A stretch of DNA of 64,000 nt from Gracilaria gracilis (Eukaryota; Rhodophyta; Florideophyceae; Gracilariales; Gracilariaceae): contig JARGSG010000212.1 in assembly GCA_030374805.1 (NCBI GenBank), positions 1 through 64,000 of the forward strand. The letters run 5' to 3'. Numbering within the stretch: position 1 is the stretch's first letter; each line of letters begins with the position of its first letter. Made by a program: the position numbers and the translations under genes. The notes under the pieces were generated by a model that made no database searches, had not been told where the DNA came from, and worked only from the letters and a program-made list of their open reading frames with translations. Shown here piece by piece: positions 22,141 to 33,196 of the stretch.

Positions 22141-25100
22141 GTGAAATCTGCCTACATCGACTCGGGAGCCACACATCATTTCTTCCATTCGTGCAAATCA
22201 TTCATCCGATACGAGCGCATTGACATTGAAACTGTCCAGGCTGCTTATGGCACCGCTCGCTTTGTCGGAAAAGGCCACGTCTGGATCCCTCTCAATAGTG
22301 GAACTGTCGTTGAAGCCTATCACCCTCCTGCGTTTCAATCGATCATTCTCTCAGTGGGAGTACTAAGTGTGGACTTCATGGTGGTTTTCACCTCCACCAT
22401 CCGCCCCTTCAACGGATGTTTTTACATGGATCCCAAACGAAACTCACATATTATTTAGGACACAGAAATCCACCACGGTTTATACATCATGAACCTCCGG
22501 GAGGACAACAAACAGGTCATGGTGTTCAACGCCAGTAATAACAAACAAAAACTGGCTTTGGAACGGCATGGGCGAACTGGTCATTTGCACCCAAGCAGGT
22601 ATCAGAATCTCGCCAAAGCCTTCGAGTCCGTTCCCTACTTTCAACGCTTCATCCTGGATTCATTAAAGTGCGTCCCCTGTCTCACTGGGAAATTGAAACG
22701 GAACCCACTTGTGGCTCGCCCCCGATTTGTTTCCACATCACAGCCGTTGGATCTCATCCACATGGACGTGTCTGGAAAGATCTCGCCCTCTCTCTCAGGG
22801 GCAATCTATGCCCTAGCAATACTGGACGACTATACCTCGAAGTCCGATGTATTCTTTCTCAAAGACAAGCCCGGACCAGGCATCTTGAAACATCTGGAAT
22901 GGTACAAACGCCGTTCGGAGCTGGAACTAAACCACTCGGTTAGCTTGAAGAATGTTCGCCTGGACGGGGCCGGGGAACATAAGAGCAACGAGTTGGACAA
23001 GTTCTGCTTCGATCATGGCATCTCTTTGGACTACTCTCCAGCCTATGAATCGGAGTCTAATGGAGCTGCGGAAAGGCTCATCCAATAACATTGGACTAGG
23101 ACTCGCGTTCTACTTTTTGCTACCAAACTTCCGATCGCCTTCTGGGCTGAAGCCATGAATCACTCGAACTGATTAAGGAACCGAGCCCCATCCTCACGGA
23201 TACAGGGACGGATTCCTATCCTGGAATGGGACCCAACAACCAACATTGACTTCGCACACATTCCTACTTTTTGTCAGCCTGGCTACGCCTTCACATACCG
23301 CTCCAAAACAGTTGCCAACAAGAATTTCCTTCCACGGTCCATATTGTCTCACTTCGTTGGTATGCAGAGCGATAACACTCTTTTCCGAGTATATGTACCG
23401 GAGAAGAACTCTGTCGTGACATGCCGGAATTTGGACTTCAAGCCGATCAACTCCTCTCCTCTGCCAAACCTCATTACCCTCCTAGAAGGAATTACGAGAC
23501 AACAGGAAACAGAGGGGACGGAACCCTCTGCACAACCTGGCACGGACTCGCCGGACTTGGAGGAACATCTGGTAAAGGCTTTAACTACTAAGACCCAGAC
23601 CTTCCCACGGGTATGGGTGTCGAAAAAGACTTTGGATGATCCGTCAGTCTCTCATTTTTTCAAAGAAGCCTGCAAGGACCCGGGATGGTGCGAGGCCATT
23701 GATCGTGAGATGAACGCACACATCAAGCAAAATACCTGGGAACTCATTCCTCGGGAGGCCTACATGAAACCGGTTCCTTACACTTGGGTTTTCAAGGAGA
23801 AGATGTTGGATGGAGTTGGGAAGAAGTTCCTGAAGAAGGCACGCTGCTGTCTACGGGGTGATAAGCAGAAGCCTTTCATAGACTTCGACCCGCTCCACAC
23901 CTACGCCTCTGTCGCATGTCACGAAGCTTTGCGAACTCTGCTCGCCGTCTCTGCGGCAGAGAAGCTAATACTGGAAGGAGCCGACATATCAAACGCGTAT
24001 CTCTACGGCAAACTTGATGTGCCAATTATCATGGAACAACCGACAGACTCCTCCGGTCTTCAAGCCAGACCTGGGTATGTCTACAAACTCTTCAACTCCC
24101 TTTACGGGGCAGTACAAGCCAGTGTAACATGGGGCTCGCTGTTCTCGGACACCTTACTATCATGGAAATTCGTGACCTCTGCTCTCGACTCGAGAGTTTT
24201 CATGTTCCGCGAAGAGGACCAATTTGTTCTCGTGGCCGTCATCGTGGACGACTGCGCTTTTGCCTCCAACAGCGTGGGTCTTCTAACATACTTGAAAGAA
24301 CGGCTGGCCGCAACATTCGACGTAAAACTCTACGGAGAGCTGAAGTCGTTTATCGGTTGGAGCATCCAACGTTCCCTCTTGGCATCAAGGTCAACCAATA
24401 CGGCTATGATTTGTTGCTACTGAAGAAGTTTGGCATGCAAGAAACCAACGCGGTTGGTGCTCCACTGCCATCAAATGCGGGCCTCTTGCCTACAAGGGAA
24501 AACGAGAAAGCACTCTCCCCATCTGACCATGCAAACTATCGTTCTGGAATTGGTGGACTATTATACATTTCAGTTTCTACGCGTCCGGATCTCCCCTTCC
24601 CGATATCAGCACTTTCGAAACATCTGCATAACCCTCGTGACCGTCACATGGCAATGTGGAAAAGGATCTTCAGGTATTTGGCAGGAACATTGCACTATGG
24701 GCTTCACTCTCCTGCGAATAAGAGTATATCACCAACCTCAATTCTTCCGTACGCGGACGCCGATTGGGGGGATGCATAAAAACTCGTAGGTCCACGACTG
24801 GATTTGTTATAGTCGTCAACTCCGCACTGATTATGTGGAAATCTAAGCGTCAAACTGTCATCGCACTTTCATCGGCGGAAGCAGAGTACGTAACTTTGTC
24901 TACGTTTGCTATAAAACTGACATGGATGCGCAAATTTTTTTGGAACTTGGCCCATCAACAGCCTTGGAGCAAAGAGTTTTGGTTCGAACCCACCAAGATT
25001 CTGGAGGACAGCTCGGCTGCTTTGTATTTGACGAAGAACCCGCAGATCTCAGGTCGTAATAAGCACATTTACATGAAGATGCATCATGTGCGAGAAATCT

Positions 25101-25228
25101 ATCATAACGAAGTTGTTGACCTTGAAAATATTCCCATGAGTCTACAAGTGGCTGAAATATTGACCAGGTGCGCTCCTCTGGCAGACGTGCGAAGGATGGT
25201 CAGCCTCATGAAAATTGACTCGTTTTAG
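22141..25228 (+). pseudogene. Copia pol: protease, integrase, reverse transcriptase, RNase H (broken)
   Basis: The protease motif is YIDSGATHHF. The pre-integrase finger reads HGRTGHLH...CVPC, and the integrase core has HMDVSGK, ILDDYT and SESNGAAERL. After stops at 22456 and 23086, reverse transcriptase runs from about 23560 (VPYTWVFKEK, ADISNAYLYGKL, LYGAVQASVTW, catalytic VIVDDCAFA in place of YVDD). Frame changes near 24375 and 24770 lead into RNase H (YADADWG, RRSTTGFV, ALSSAEAEY, EDSSAALYL, SGRNKHIYM). The order integrase before RT defines Ty1/copia. It ends at a TAG at 25226-25228. Confidence 0.88.
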
Positions 25229-25713
25229 CACAGAACTGTGGGACCAACTAACTGTGCTAAATTTTTTTTGTTATGTCTTCTACTCTTTGACATTGCTTTC
25301 GTTTTTGTTTTGTTTATACTGCAGGTGAAATTTTTTAAGTTTGTATTGTTTTTTTATTTTGTTTGATGATGCTTTGGTGTGACATCCTCGTTTTTCCCGG
25401 AAACGCCCATGACTTTGTTCCCACAAGGTTTTGAATGTTGCTTGTGTTTTCGAGTTTACTGGTGCAAACGTTTTAATGTATTTTTTGTTGCATTTACGTT
25501 GAGGCACAGAGTTTGTTACACAAGATACGTTTATTTTTACCACCACGCTTTTTACGGCTGAAAGATGCCTGGCAGGGAAGAGGGCGGTCTGTTTGGAGGA
25601 GACGCCTCTATTTTATAATGAACAAATTTAGTTGTTGGTTCTGGATCGATCTCTAGTAAAGGATCTCCACTAGTGGTGTGTAGGACAATGAGTCGCTTCG
25701 CCTTGAGGGACGG
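25229..25713 (+). other. Copia 3' untranslated tail
   Basis: T-rich noncoding sequence between the polyprotein and the 3' LTR. The weak purine run GAGGGACGG just before 25714 may be the polypurine tract. Confidence 0.5.
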
Positions 25714-25905
25714 TGTTAATACCGGAGCGCCTCATGCAAGGCAGAAGCGCCACATGTGGCCACGTATGCGTGGCACGTGTGTGCCGTGCTCCGTAGACTG
25801 CGCAGTAACGAATAAATTGCACTGCACTCGGCCGGCGGCGTCATCCCGCCGACGGAGGGCAGCGAGCATTCCTGTCGTTCTGTTTGTCCTACCGCGCTGG
25901 CTACA
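25714..25905 (+). repeat. 3' LTR of the copia element
   Basis: 192 bp, TGTTAATACCGG to GCTGGCTACA, followed by AGAGTGAC, which corresponds to the W/X junction sequence of the tandem array. Confidence 0.88.
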
Positions 25906-26085
25906 AGAGTGACTATGATTTGACTTACCAAGGAAGCGGTGGGGTATACTGTACTGTTGTGACAAATTGTCACAACTGTATATTTATATTTAACGTACGA
26001 AGGTAGAACGCCACACTCGCTGTGCACGCTGTGTCACGTGCCGTGACGGGATCAATCTCCAAAAAAAGAATCGCGACGTCCCATC

Positions 26086-26475
26086 ATGACGGCAATGCAA
26101 ACAATTGTCAACGCCATTCGCAAAACCGCTAAAGCGCCTCAGAACAGCAGCTTCCTGGCCACGTGTGCCATGCGTCCGCTCTCCCCCTCGCCGCTGAAGC
26201 TACACGCACTGCTCTCCCGCGACGCGCCGCGACCATCGCCCGCACGCGCCCTCCCCCTGCCGCGGACGCCAGCGCGCTGCGAGCTGTGCGCCGTCTCCGT
26301 CGTGCAGCTGGCGCGTTCATCGCCACGCGCCGCATCGTCGAGCGCGGCTGCCGTCGTCGCGCACGCTTTGCGCGCCGTGACGCGGCGGCGCTTGTGTACC
26401 CCGCCGCCGCATCTCTCGCCGCGCAGCTCGCTGGCTCGCCACCAGCGGCCCACCGCCCGTAGCACGCGCCCGTAA
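26086..26475 (+). other. GC-rich open frame of doubtful coding value (unit 1)
   Basis: 129 codons beginning MTAMQTIVNAIRKTAKAP, Arg/Ala/Pro-rich. In unit 2 (34319-34696) one extra C near 34452 changes the frame, and in unit 3 (42548-42937) it is as here. On the opposite strand the same DNA gives an Ala-rich frame (42601-43068 in unit 3) which in unit 1 is closed by a TAA after nine codons. Both frames exist largely because the DNA is very GC-rich, and the copies do not conserve either one. The N-terminus is basic and amphipathic, so a mitochondrial targeting peptide is conceivable. Confidence 0.2.
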
Positions 26476-26677
26476 CGGGAGCGTCGCGGCTGCTTCTTCC
26501 GCGGCGCGAGCAGATACGATTTGGCTGCCACCGCTGCCACCGCCACCACCGCCGCCGCCGCCGCTGCCGGCAGTCGTTATTCCGTCGTGACGTTCATCTT
26601 GCTCATGTGAATAGTACCTTACAGAGTGGCAGGTCGTCTGCTAGACAGACCGTGCCTCCAAATGTGCTCCAGTCGAG

Positions 26678-26733
26678 AAGGGAGAGAGAGAGAGAGGGAG
26701 AGAGAGAGGGAGGGAGAGAAGGGGGAGAGAGGC
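26678..26733 (+). repeat. GA-rich microsatellite (unit 1)
   Basis: Runs of GAGA and GGGA downstream of the UTP14 stop. It recurs at about 34912-34966 and 43139-43194 with GA runs of different length, as expected for slippage between the copies. Confidence 0.9.
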
Positions 26734-26919
26734 AGCGGGAGAAAACAAGGAGCCCGCCGTGCGGCGAAGGCGAAAGCTTCCCCAGCACAGCGGGCTACTT
26801 GTTTTCTCGTGGCACCGTTCGTGCTTCACACGCTTCAAGCATCAACGGAAACAAACGCCCGTCGTTTTCCCGTTCACTCCGACCGCATAGCACACTAACG
26901 TTTACCATATCAACCGCCA

Positions 26920-28215
26920 CTATCTCATCAACCCCTTCCTCGCGCGCTCCCTCTTCTCAGCCCTTTCCTTCCTCATCTTCAAAACCGCTCTCTTTCCACC
27001 GCTCGTCTCCGCAATCGGATCAATCCCCTCTCCCACCCGTTTTCGCACTCTTGGTCTCACAACCCGCGAATACCGCCCTCCGGTCATAAGCTCCTTACAG
27101 ATCGGCGTACGCACTTCCATCTCCCACTCCTCCCTCTTCGCGTACGGAAACGGAACCTGCGCCATCGTCAGCATCGCCGCCTGCTTCACCCGCTTCTCGT
27201 CCAGAATCACATGCTTCAACTTAGCATCCTTCCGACCGCCCACCGCCGCACGCCTCGCCGCCGCCAGTCGTTCTCGCGCCGCCCTTGCGAACGCGCTCTC
27301 GCCCTTGCGCTTCCTCACGCCAGCGCCGTCCCACTTGCCCCAACCAGGTAGTACCTCTGCTTGTATATCCTTTGCGTCCGGCATAGCAGCTTCCACCTCC
27401 TCACGCTTCGCCGCTTCAAAGTCCTCTTCTTCCGCACCACCCGCGCCGGCGAATGCCGCCGCCTCCTGTCGCATGCGTGCCATCGTGTCTTCTTCATCCT
27501 CCTCAGTGCGCGCTCGCTTACTAGCAGCCAATTCGTCGGCTTCCTTTGTGCGCTTCCGCTTTGCCTTCTTCGATTTGGAGCTCTTTTGCTTCCCCGCTCC
27601 CGGTTGCAGCCACGGATTGTCCAGAGCAGCCACTCTGATTTCGGTACGATTCGCATCCGCCACACGTTTCGCTCCCTCAGAACTGGTTTGTTTCAGTTCT
27701 ACTCGCTTTCCCCTCTTGTTCTTGTCGTTCTTCTTCTTCTTCTTGGAAGCTGTGCCATCAGCATCGCGCGCATCTCCTTTCTCTACGATGTCCCGCAGAT
27801 CCTTGCTTTTAGCATCAGCCACCTCCTCCTTGTCTCCAGATTCCAGCCACGGATTGCTCGCAATCTCCACACTAGTGCCAGATTGCGTTGCAGCCGTTGG
27901 CGATGCCTCTCCTGAGTTGCTCGTCTTGGGCTCCTTGCCATTCTTCTTAGACTTTTCCGCCTTCGAAGCCTTTCTTACTGCAGCGGGCACATGTTCTTTC
28001 TTAACGCTAGCGTGCGAATCGTTGACATTCTGCTCCTCCTCTTCGTTTGCTTCTATCCTTTCCGCAGTTTTCAACCATGGGTTGCTGTCGACGTCCACGC
28101 CGCTCGTCGACCGGTTCGCAATGCGTATCGGGTTCACGTCCACAGAAATCCTTTGCTTCAGTTGCAATCGCTTCTCCTTGTTCGTCACAGTAGATCTGAG
28201 ACTGACATCCAGCAT
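26920..28215 (-). pseudogene. UTP14 truncated copy 1, chimeric N-terminus
   Basis: An intact 431-codon frame. From NKEKRLQL on, it equals the C-terminal 420 or so residues (about 590-1010) of the full UTP14 at 43382-46414 with some substitutions, including the GWGKWDGAG and HVILDEKR signatures. The first ten residues (MLDVSLRSTV) come from the Y sequence across the duplication breakpoint. The acidic N-terminal half is absent, so it probably cannot replace UTP14. Because the frame stayed open it might still make a C-terminal fragment, but no promoter is evident. Confidence 0.85.
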
Positions 28216-28484
28216 GGTCTTGCTTTTGTCCTCCGCTCCAATAAATCAACATCTGCGTTTCCACCATTATGACATGGCGATGGCGTTCCATATCTTCCAG
28301 TTTTCTTTCAAAGTCTTTGAAACAATTTGAGAGCGAGCACGTTTGTGCCCCATCTTTGTCGACTTCTTTTTCGTCAAGTGACTTTGTTTGGGGTGGCGCG
28401 GCGCAGAACAAATCGAACCTTAACGAATTACCATTATCCACTTTGCATTGCCACCAATTTCTCCACTTCTCTTTCGACCATGAA

Positions 28485-29510
28485 TCAAACTTCTTGGGTT
28501 TCATAACACTCGTTGGCACCTTCGATAGGCGAGAAAGAACAAGACAAAGACTGCGTCTGATAACGCTCCCTGTGAAGGGCTAGGTCGATGTCCATCTCCA
28601 GGAACGGATGCCTGCGTAGAAAAGCTTGCACATTCTGCTGAGCACTCTCGATCTCGGCTTGAAGCAACTGAATTTCTTCAGCGCACCGACTGATTTGAGA
28701 ACAATGGTCCTGTCTCATTTGCGTAACGAACCGTTCGCATGAAGAAAAGGCAGCTTGATGCTGCTGTAAGACAACACGTTCGTCCTCCAGCGCTGCTCGC
28801 AGCTGTTCAATTGTTTTGTCCTTACCTGCAACGGTCTCCTCAAGCGCACTTGTAGTTTTCTTTAGGGCTACAAGTTTTTTGCTCTTTTCCACTATAATTC
28901 TCCGAAAATGGGTGTTCATGTTCTTCAAGTGTTCCATCTCTTCTTGAAGTCCCTCGTCAGAGTAGTGGACTTCATCTCCCACCGATGACTGTGGTTCCAA
29001 GTCGCGAGAAAACACACCAACCAACTTCTTGGGTTTGTCCAATGCGGACAGAAAGGAAAACGCTTTACTCGGAAGGAGTTGGAGAGTGGAAGTCATCCTG
29101 GCATTCTCGCGATTCACATGAACGTTGTGCGTACTGAGGGCGGATTGACCACGATACATTCGGGTAAAACACAACAATCCGAGTCCCGAATCAGCCGCAG
29201 CAAGAGAAAGAGATGGAATCGGGATGGTCATGGTTAAGAGCTTCATGATCGGTAGAATTTGTTTTGCGGGTTTGTTTGTCTCAGTAGAAGTTTTTGGTTG
29301 TAGCCGCGGGTGAGAGAAACTGAGAAGTGCAAAGCAGTTGTAGGGTTTTGGGGTGGTGTAAAACTTTACGAGGAGAAGTAAGACACAAAACCAGGCGAAA
29401 ATGACTTTTGCATTCCTCCTGTTACTGACAAAAGAAGAATGCAGACAGTGTGCGTTCCGCCGTGTATTGTGTATGCCAGCACATTTGATGCATGGGACTT
29501 TCTTTGTCAT
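28485..29510 (-). CDS. Coiled-coil protein, unknown function (unit 1)
   Basis: 341 codons from the ATG at 29510; starts at 29246 (MKLLTMTIP) or 29096 (MTSTLQLLP) are also possible. The N-terminal 90 residues look untranslated-like, with a short hydrophobic run (FCVLLLLVKF). Residues from about 180 to 320 are heptad-rich and charged: GLQEEMEHLKNMNTHFRR, EKSKKLVALKKTTSALEE, ALEDERVVLQQHQAAF, then a Cys/His-containing block CERFVTQMRQDHCSQISRCAEEI. It ends with HPFLEMDIDLALHRERY. The family is not recognised. Two broken relatives lie upstream (30251-30605 and 31250-31591). A second identical-looking gene is in unit 2. Confidence 0.5.
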   Translation of the reverse strand: MTKKVPCIKCAGIHNTRRNAHCLHSSFVSNRRNAKVIFAWFCVLLLLVKFYTTPKPYNCFALLSFSHPRLQPKTSTETNKPAKQILPIMKLLTMTIPIPSLSLAAADSGLGLLCFTRMYRGQSALSTHNVHVNRENARMTSTLQLLPSKAFSFLSALDKPKKLVGVFSRDLEPQSSVGDEVHYSDEGLQEEMEHLKNMNTHFRRIIVEKSKKLVALKKTTSALEETVAGKDKTIEQLRAALEDERVVLQQHQAAFSSCERFVTQMRQDHCSQISRCAEEIQLLQAEIESAQQNVQAFLRRHPFLEMDIDLALHRERYQTQSLSCSFSPIEGANECYETQEV

Positions 29511-29670
29511 AAGTCACAAATGTAAGGCTAGCGCTATAGCCCACGGTTGAATGCAGTAGTGAAATAGCAAGCAGAAAGACTGTCAAACTACTACACATTA
29601 TCACGAGATGCGATACTGTTACGACGTGATTATCTACTGTGTACATTATTGTGCTCGAGCTCTTAGTTTT

Positions 29671-29898
29671 ATGGAAATGCTTGAAGCGCAGTATCTTGTG
29701 CTGGACCGATTAGACTGCCATGGTTTCGATCAGCATTTGATGTCTGTCGTGTTGAGGAAGGCAGGCGAAGAACTAAAGAGACGAACAGGTATGTCAGACT
29801 ACTGCGAAGAAACGGCTTGCTCTCTGTGTGGAAATCATCTAGCCGACATGCAAATGGATGTCCTGTTCAAGCGACTGGAAAGTGATAAATTCTTCTAG
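29671..29898 (+). CDS. Small unknown protein (unit 1)
   Basis: 75 codons from the ATG at 29671 (MEMLEAQYLVLDRLDC), ending SDKFF. One CxxC pair (CSLC) follows two earlier Cys. It is the only plausible plus-strand frame in part Y. The unit 2 copy at 37901-38128 differs by one residue (L to P at residue 8). No family is recognised. Confidence 0.3.
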   Translation: MEMLEAQYLVLDRLDCHGFDQHLMSVVLRKAGEELKRRTGMSDYCEETACSLCGNHLADMQMDVLFKRLESDKFF

Positions 29899-29908
29899 GC
29901 CCAAAACA

Positions 29909-30118
29909 TCAGAAGTGTAGGTGGTATTCGAAAATAGTATTCTTCACTTTGGAGAAAAGGTTAGAGATGCGAAGCCTCATTTGTTCGTCGTCAACCTCAA
30001 TGATAACGAGGTTATCATGGAGTTTGACTACGAACGAAAGAGGCCCATTTTTGCGTCGTTTGAGCTGTGATGGCGTCTCAAGCTCGTGCGCGTCGCCCAT
30101 GTATTGAACTATTAACAT
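29909..30118 (-). CDS. Small unknown protein or exon (unit 1)
   Basis: 69 codons, MLIVQYMGDAHELE at the start. The middle (SFVVKLHDNLVIIEVDDEQMRLRIS) alternates hydrophobic and charged residues like a beta strand pair and looks protein-like. It is tail-to-tail with the small plus-strand frame at 29671-29898. Repeated unchanged at 38139-38348. Confidence 0.25.
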   Translation of the reverse strand: MLIVQYMGDAHELETPSQLKRRKNGPLSFVVKLHDNLVIIEVDDEQMRLRISNLFSKVKNTIFEYHLHF

Positions 30119-30250
30119 CGCCTTCTTTTTGCTCCGAGGCGTCCCCAGCCCTGGAGCTGTGAAAAGTAAGAGAAAAATAACGACAGTTCACCAATAGCTA
30201 CTTCAAGTTTGTCAGCTCTCTCACACACGATACCGCATGCTCGCCTCTTT

Positions 30251-30605
30251 CTAACGCTTCCTGTGCAGCGTTTGATCTATGTCTCTCTCTAGCAACGGGT
30301 GTCTGCGTAGAAACTGTTGCACATGCTGGTGAGCACTCCAGAGCTCGGGTGGGAGATTCGGTATCTCTGCAGCGCATCGAGTGATTTGAGCACAATGCTG
30401 TTGTCTCATTTGCGAGACAAATTGTTCACATGAAGACAGTGCAGATTGTTGCTGCTGCTGTACAGCCACTCTTTCAGCCTTAAACGCTGCAACCAGATGG
30501 TGGTTGCCTTTCTCCTTTCGTTTTACGGCTTCTTCGAGTGCCTTTATGGTTTTCTTGAGGCCCACAAGCCTCTTGCTCTTTTCAACAATGGTTCGTCTAA
30601 ACTAC
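30251..30605 (-). pseudogene. Coiled-coil relative 2, fragment (unit 1)
   Basis: From FRRTIVEKSKRLVGLKKTIKALEEAV to HRKR it follows the 28485-29510 protein block by block, including CEQFVSQMRQQHCAQITRCAAEI and RRHPLLERDIDQTLHR. A TAG directly precedes the first matching residue, and the N-terminal part is missing, so this is a partial duplicate. An intron acceptor at that TAG cannot be excluded. Confidence 0.6.
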
Positions 30606-31249
30606 GACGTACGACCATCTTCTTCAAGTCGTACTCAAAACTTGAGTGAATACATCTTACCTGGTGTGTTTCAATCAAAGACACGGTCTCACTGCAGCTC
30701 AAACTGTGGAGCGACTTCACTGTGGACGTTGTGTAGGTCTCATTTGTTTTTGCTTGAAACAAAGATGGGAACGTTTCTGGGTGGATGGAAGTACGTATGC
30801 GAAGGTAAGACCAGTGGCCAACTTACAGTAGTCTATCCTCGGGATTTGAATTCTGCTTTACCTTACGTTTGCGCATTTGCATACGGCACCAATGCTGGAG
30901 GCGCTCACCTAAGCATTTGAAAATTCCAGTAGAGTTCAGCTTTGACTTGGTACTGCAGCAGCGATTACTCCAGCCAGCCCGAAGGCACACATTGTTCCAC
31001 GACAGTGATACCGGTTGCATCACCTTCCATTCTGTTTGAGTTTGCTACTCTCAATTACGTGTCGAAATCATACTCAAAAAGACGATGTATGCATCTGCTA
31101 TCTCTGTCCGTAATTGTTTGCTCCACCTTGTATAGCAATACCAGCCGTTCCAAACAATGATCAAACAAATTAGAGACATCATTTCGCCTTTCCACAGTAT
31201 AAAGGATACACAGCAACCTTCGGGAGAGGGATAAGCGCTCGACTCATCT

Positions 31250-31591
31250 GCGAGACAAACTGCTGGCATGCAGAGTAGTAGCTTCTTGCTGCGTCATCAC
31301 ACGACGCTCAGCCTCGATCGCTGCTTTCATTTGTTGAATATCTTCGTCCCTGAGAGAGTTCGTGGTTCTCTTCTATTCCAACAGTTTCTGGTTCTTCTCG
31401 AAGTTGATGCCCTTTAGATGAGCGCCCGGTCCTTCCAAGTGCTCAACTTCCTCCTCCAGTTCTTCACAAGACATCCAGAGAACATCTCTTTCACATGTTC
31501 GTCGCTTCAAAATGCGAGATAATACCGCGCTACAAGTTGTCGTCCTGTCGCTTGCAGGGAAAAGCGACCTCTTGTTCTGTTGTGAAAACAA
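31250..31591 (-). pseudogene. Coiled-coil relative 3, fragment (unit 1)
   Basis: It contains ELEEEVEHLEGPGAHLKGINFEKNQKLLE, a stop at 31373-31375, and then, in the same frame, DEDIQQMKAAIEAERRVMTQQEA. It follows the equivalent positions of the 28485-29510 protein (LQEEMEHLKNMNTHF, KTIEQLRAALEDERVVLQQHQAA) at lower identity than relative 2. It ends early and is broken. Confidence 0.5.
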
Positions 31592-31690
31592 GTTGTGCGC
31601 GTTCGAGCGAGGGTTCGTTTTCTAGTGCACTACCTTGTGTATATTTGTGGCCTTTTCTTACATATTTGTACACCACTAGCTTTGTAAACA

Positions 31691-32777
31691 CTAAACTTGG
31701 TCGTCTGCACTGGACTCCAATGAAACATCACTGTTCCGATTTTCATGGTGCAGGTCATATCCATTCTCGTTTCGAGTCGTGTCGTGTTGTTGAGTTTGCG
31801 ACAACAGCGACAAAAACGACTTTCCTGCTTCTAACACCCCTCTCCACGCCCGTTCTACCAACTTCTTAAAACGGGTTGCCACCTCCTTACTGACTTTCCA
31901 TACAGCGTCAAACATACCCTTCTCTTTCCGACACTGCTTGTTTCGCTCCAACTGATGTTCCCTACGCAGCGCCTCCAATTCCTCCCCCTCCACCTCCCAC
32001 GCGACAACATTTCCAGACGCCACACTCGGATAGTGGCTCCGAAGTTGAGGTGGAAGTTGTTTCTGTTGGTGCTTTGCCAATTCTCTTTCGCAGTCATCCC
32101 AAGTTCTTCTTTCCAACGCCCTCACCGCGTCAGCCCATTTCACTGCCTCGGAGTCCAGCGGCGGTACAGGCTCTGTGTGCTTCACCAAACCGCAAAGCAT
32201 TCTCGTATCATAACCCTTCGAAGAAGCTCCACTGTCTCCCCACCTCCTCTGGAATGGGTCAAAACGTTTGTCCCTTCCTCTCTTTGCCGCCCTTTTGCCT
32301 GTCCTCAAACTACTCATTCGCATCCGAGGTGCTCCGCTTTTTATCTCATCAAATATACGTAGGCTTTCTTCGGATGGTTTGAAGCCCTGCAGATACTGAG
32401 CTACACCTTCTAGATGGCGGGGAAGTTCATTTGGCTTTTCACGGAGTCCACCAATGTCCAATCCTGCAAACCATCTCCTACAGTTCTGAAGTCCATTATT
32501 CTGCATGTTTCGTTGTTGTACATGGCGTGAATTGTTCTGGGTTGGGACCCTCTTCCGTGATCCCGTCTCCATCGCCATGAGGTAGCCCAGATCGAGCGTG
32601 TTTAGAAGAATGAGACCCTGAACCCCAACGGTGGGCGTTTTTCTGACCTTTGAGCTCATCGAACACTCGTAAGCTATCTTCGCTGGGCCGGAAAGCGTCA
32701 CTGTCGTTGTTGTTTGATGATCCACGTTGTCCGGAATCGGGAACTTCGTCATGGAACATACCAGAAAACCAACTCAT
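31691..32777 (-). pseudogene. Unknown 361-residue protein, frameshifted copy (unit 1)
   Basis: Identical-looking to the intact gene at 39921-41006 except for one extra C in the run GGGACCC near 32547, which shifts the frame after about 78 codons. The rest of the frame is open to 31691. The single base explains why the distance between the repeat units changes from 8230 to 8229 at this point. Confidence 0.75.
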
Positions 32778-33196
32778 TGTATTTCAAAGTATTGGGCACA
32801 GAAAAAAAGAAAAAAGATAAACAGCAGCAAAAGAAGGCAAGGGAGGAGGAGCTTCGTTCTAGTCGAGACCAAAGTGTTCGGCTTAAATAGGGGAGCGAAA
32901 GGCCTCGTTCATCATTGGAGAGGCTGGTTAGGCCATATTCGTTATTAAGTGTCTGCTTTAGAGTGGCTTGGAGCTCCTCATTTGAATGTAATGGGCACTT
33001 TGTGGTGTACGATTTCGTGTGCTTAACCGATTTGTAGGAACCAATTCATTTCAGAAGTATGCATCCTTTTTGGGGAGATATGATGAATTGAGTCACCAAC
33101 TAGAGACACATGAGAGGAATGAACGATTTTTCAGGTACTCAAATCGATGACATCAAAGGCCATCAACATGGCAGTCGTAGAGAACAAGACATTAGA

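Larger units (their letters stand above)
19355..25905 (+). mobile_element. Ty1/copia LTR retrotransposon, dead (6.55 kb)
   Basis: Short LTRs (19355-19549 and 25714-25905, about 195 and 192 bp, TGTTA...GCTACA) bound a copia-order polyprotein: gag, protease, integrase, then reverse transcriptase and RNase H. A primer-binding site starts directly after the 5' LTR (TGGTAGCATCG at 19550). The LTRs differ by only a few bases apart from a 3-bp indel, so the insertion looks younger than the gypsy one, yet the coding part holds several stops and two frameshifts. No matching target duplication is found: the left flank is CTGAG, the right flank AGAGT. The right flank corresponds to the W/X junction of the tandem array. 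Confidence 0.88.

Noticed and set aside
26607..28330. Long plus-strand frames opposite UTP14 copies (also 34841-36560 and 43069-44618)
   Set aside because: They are mirror images of the UTP14 codon pattern on the other strand; the Ser/Phe-rich translation has no start context or domain.
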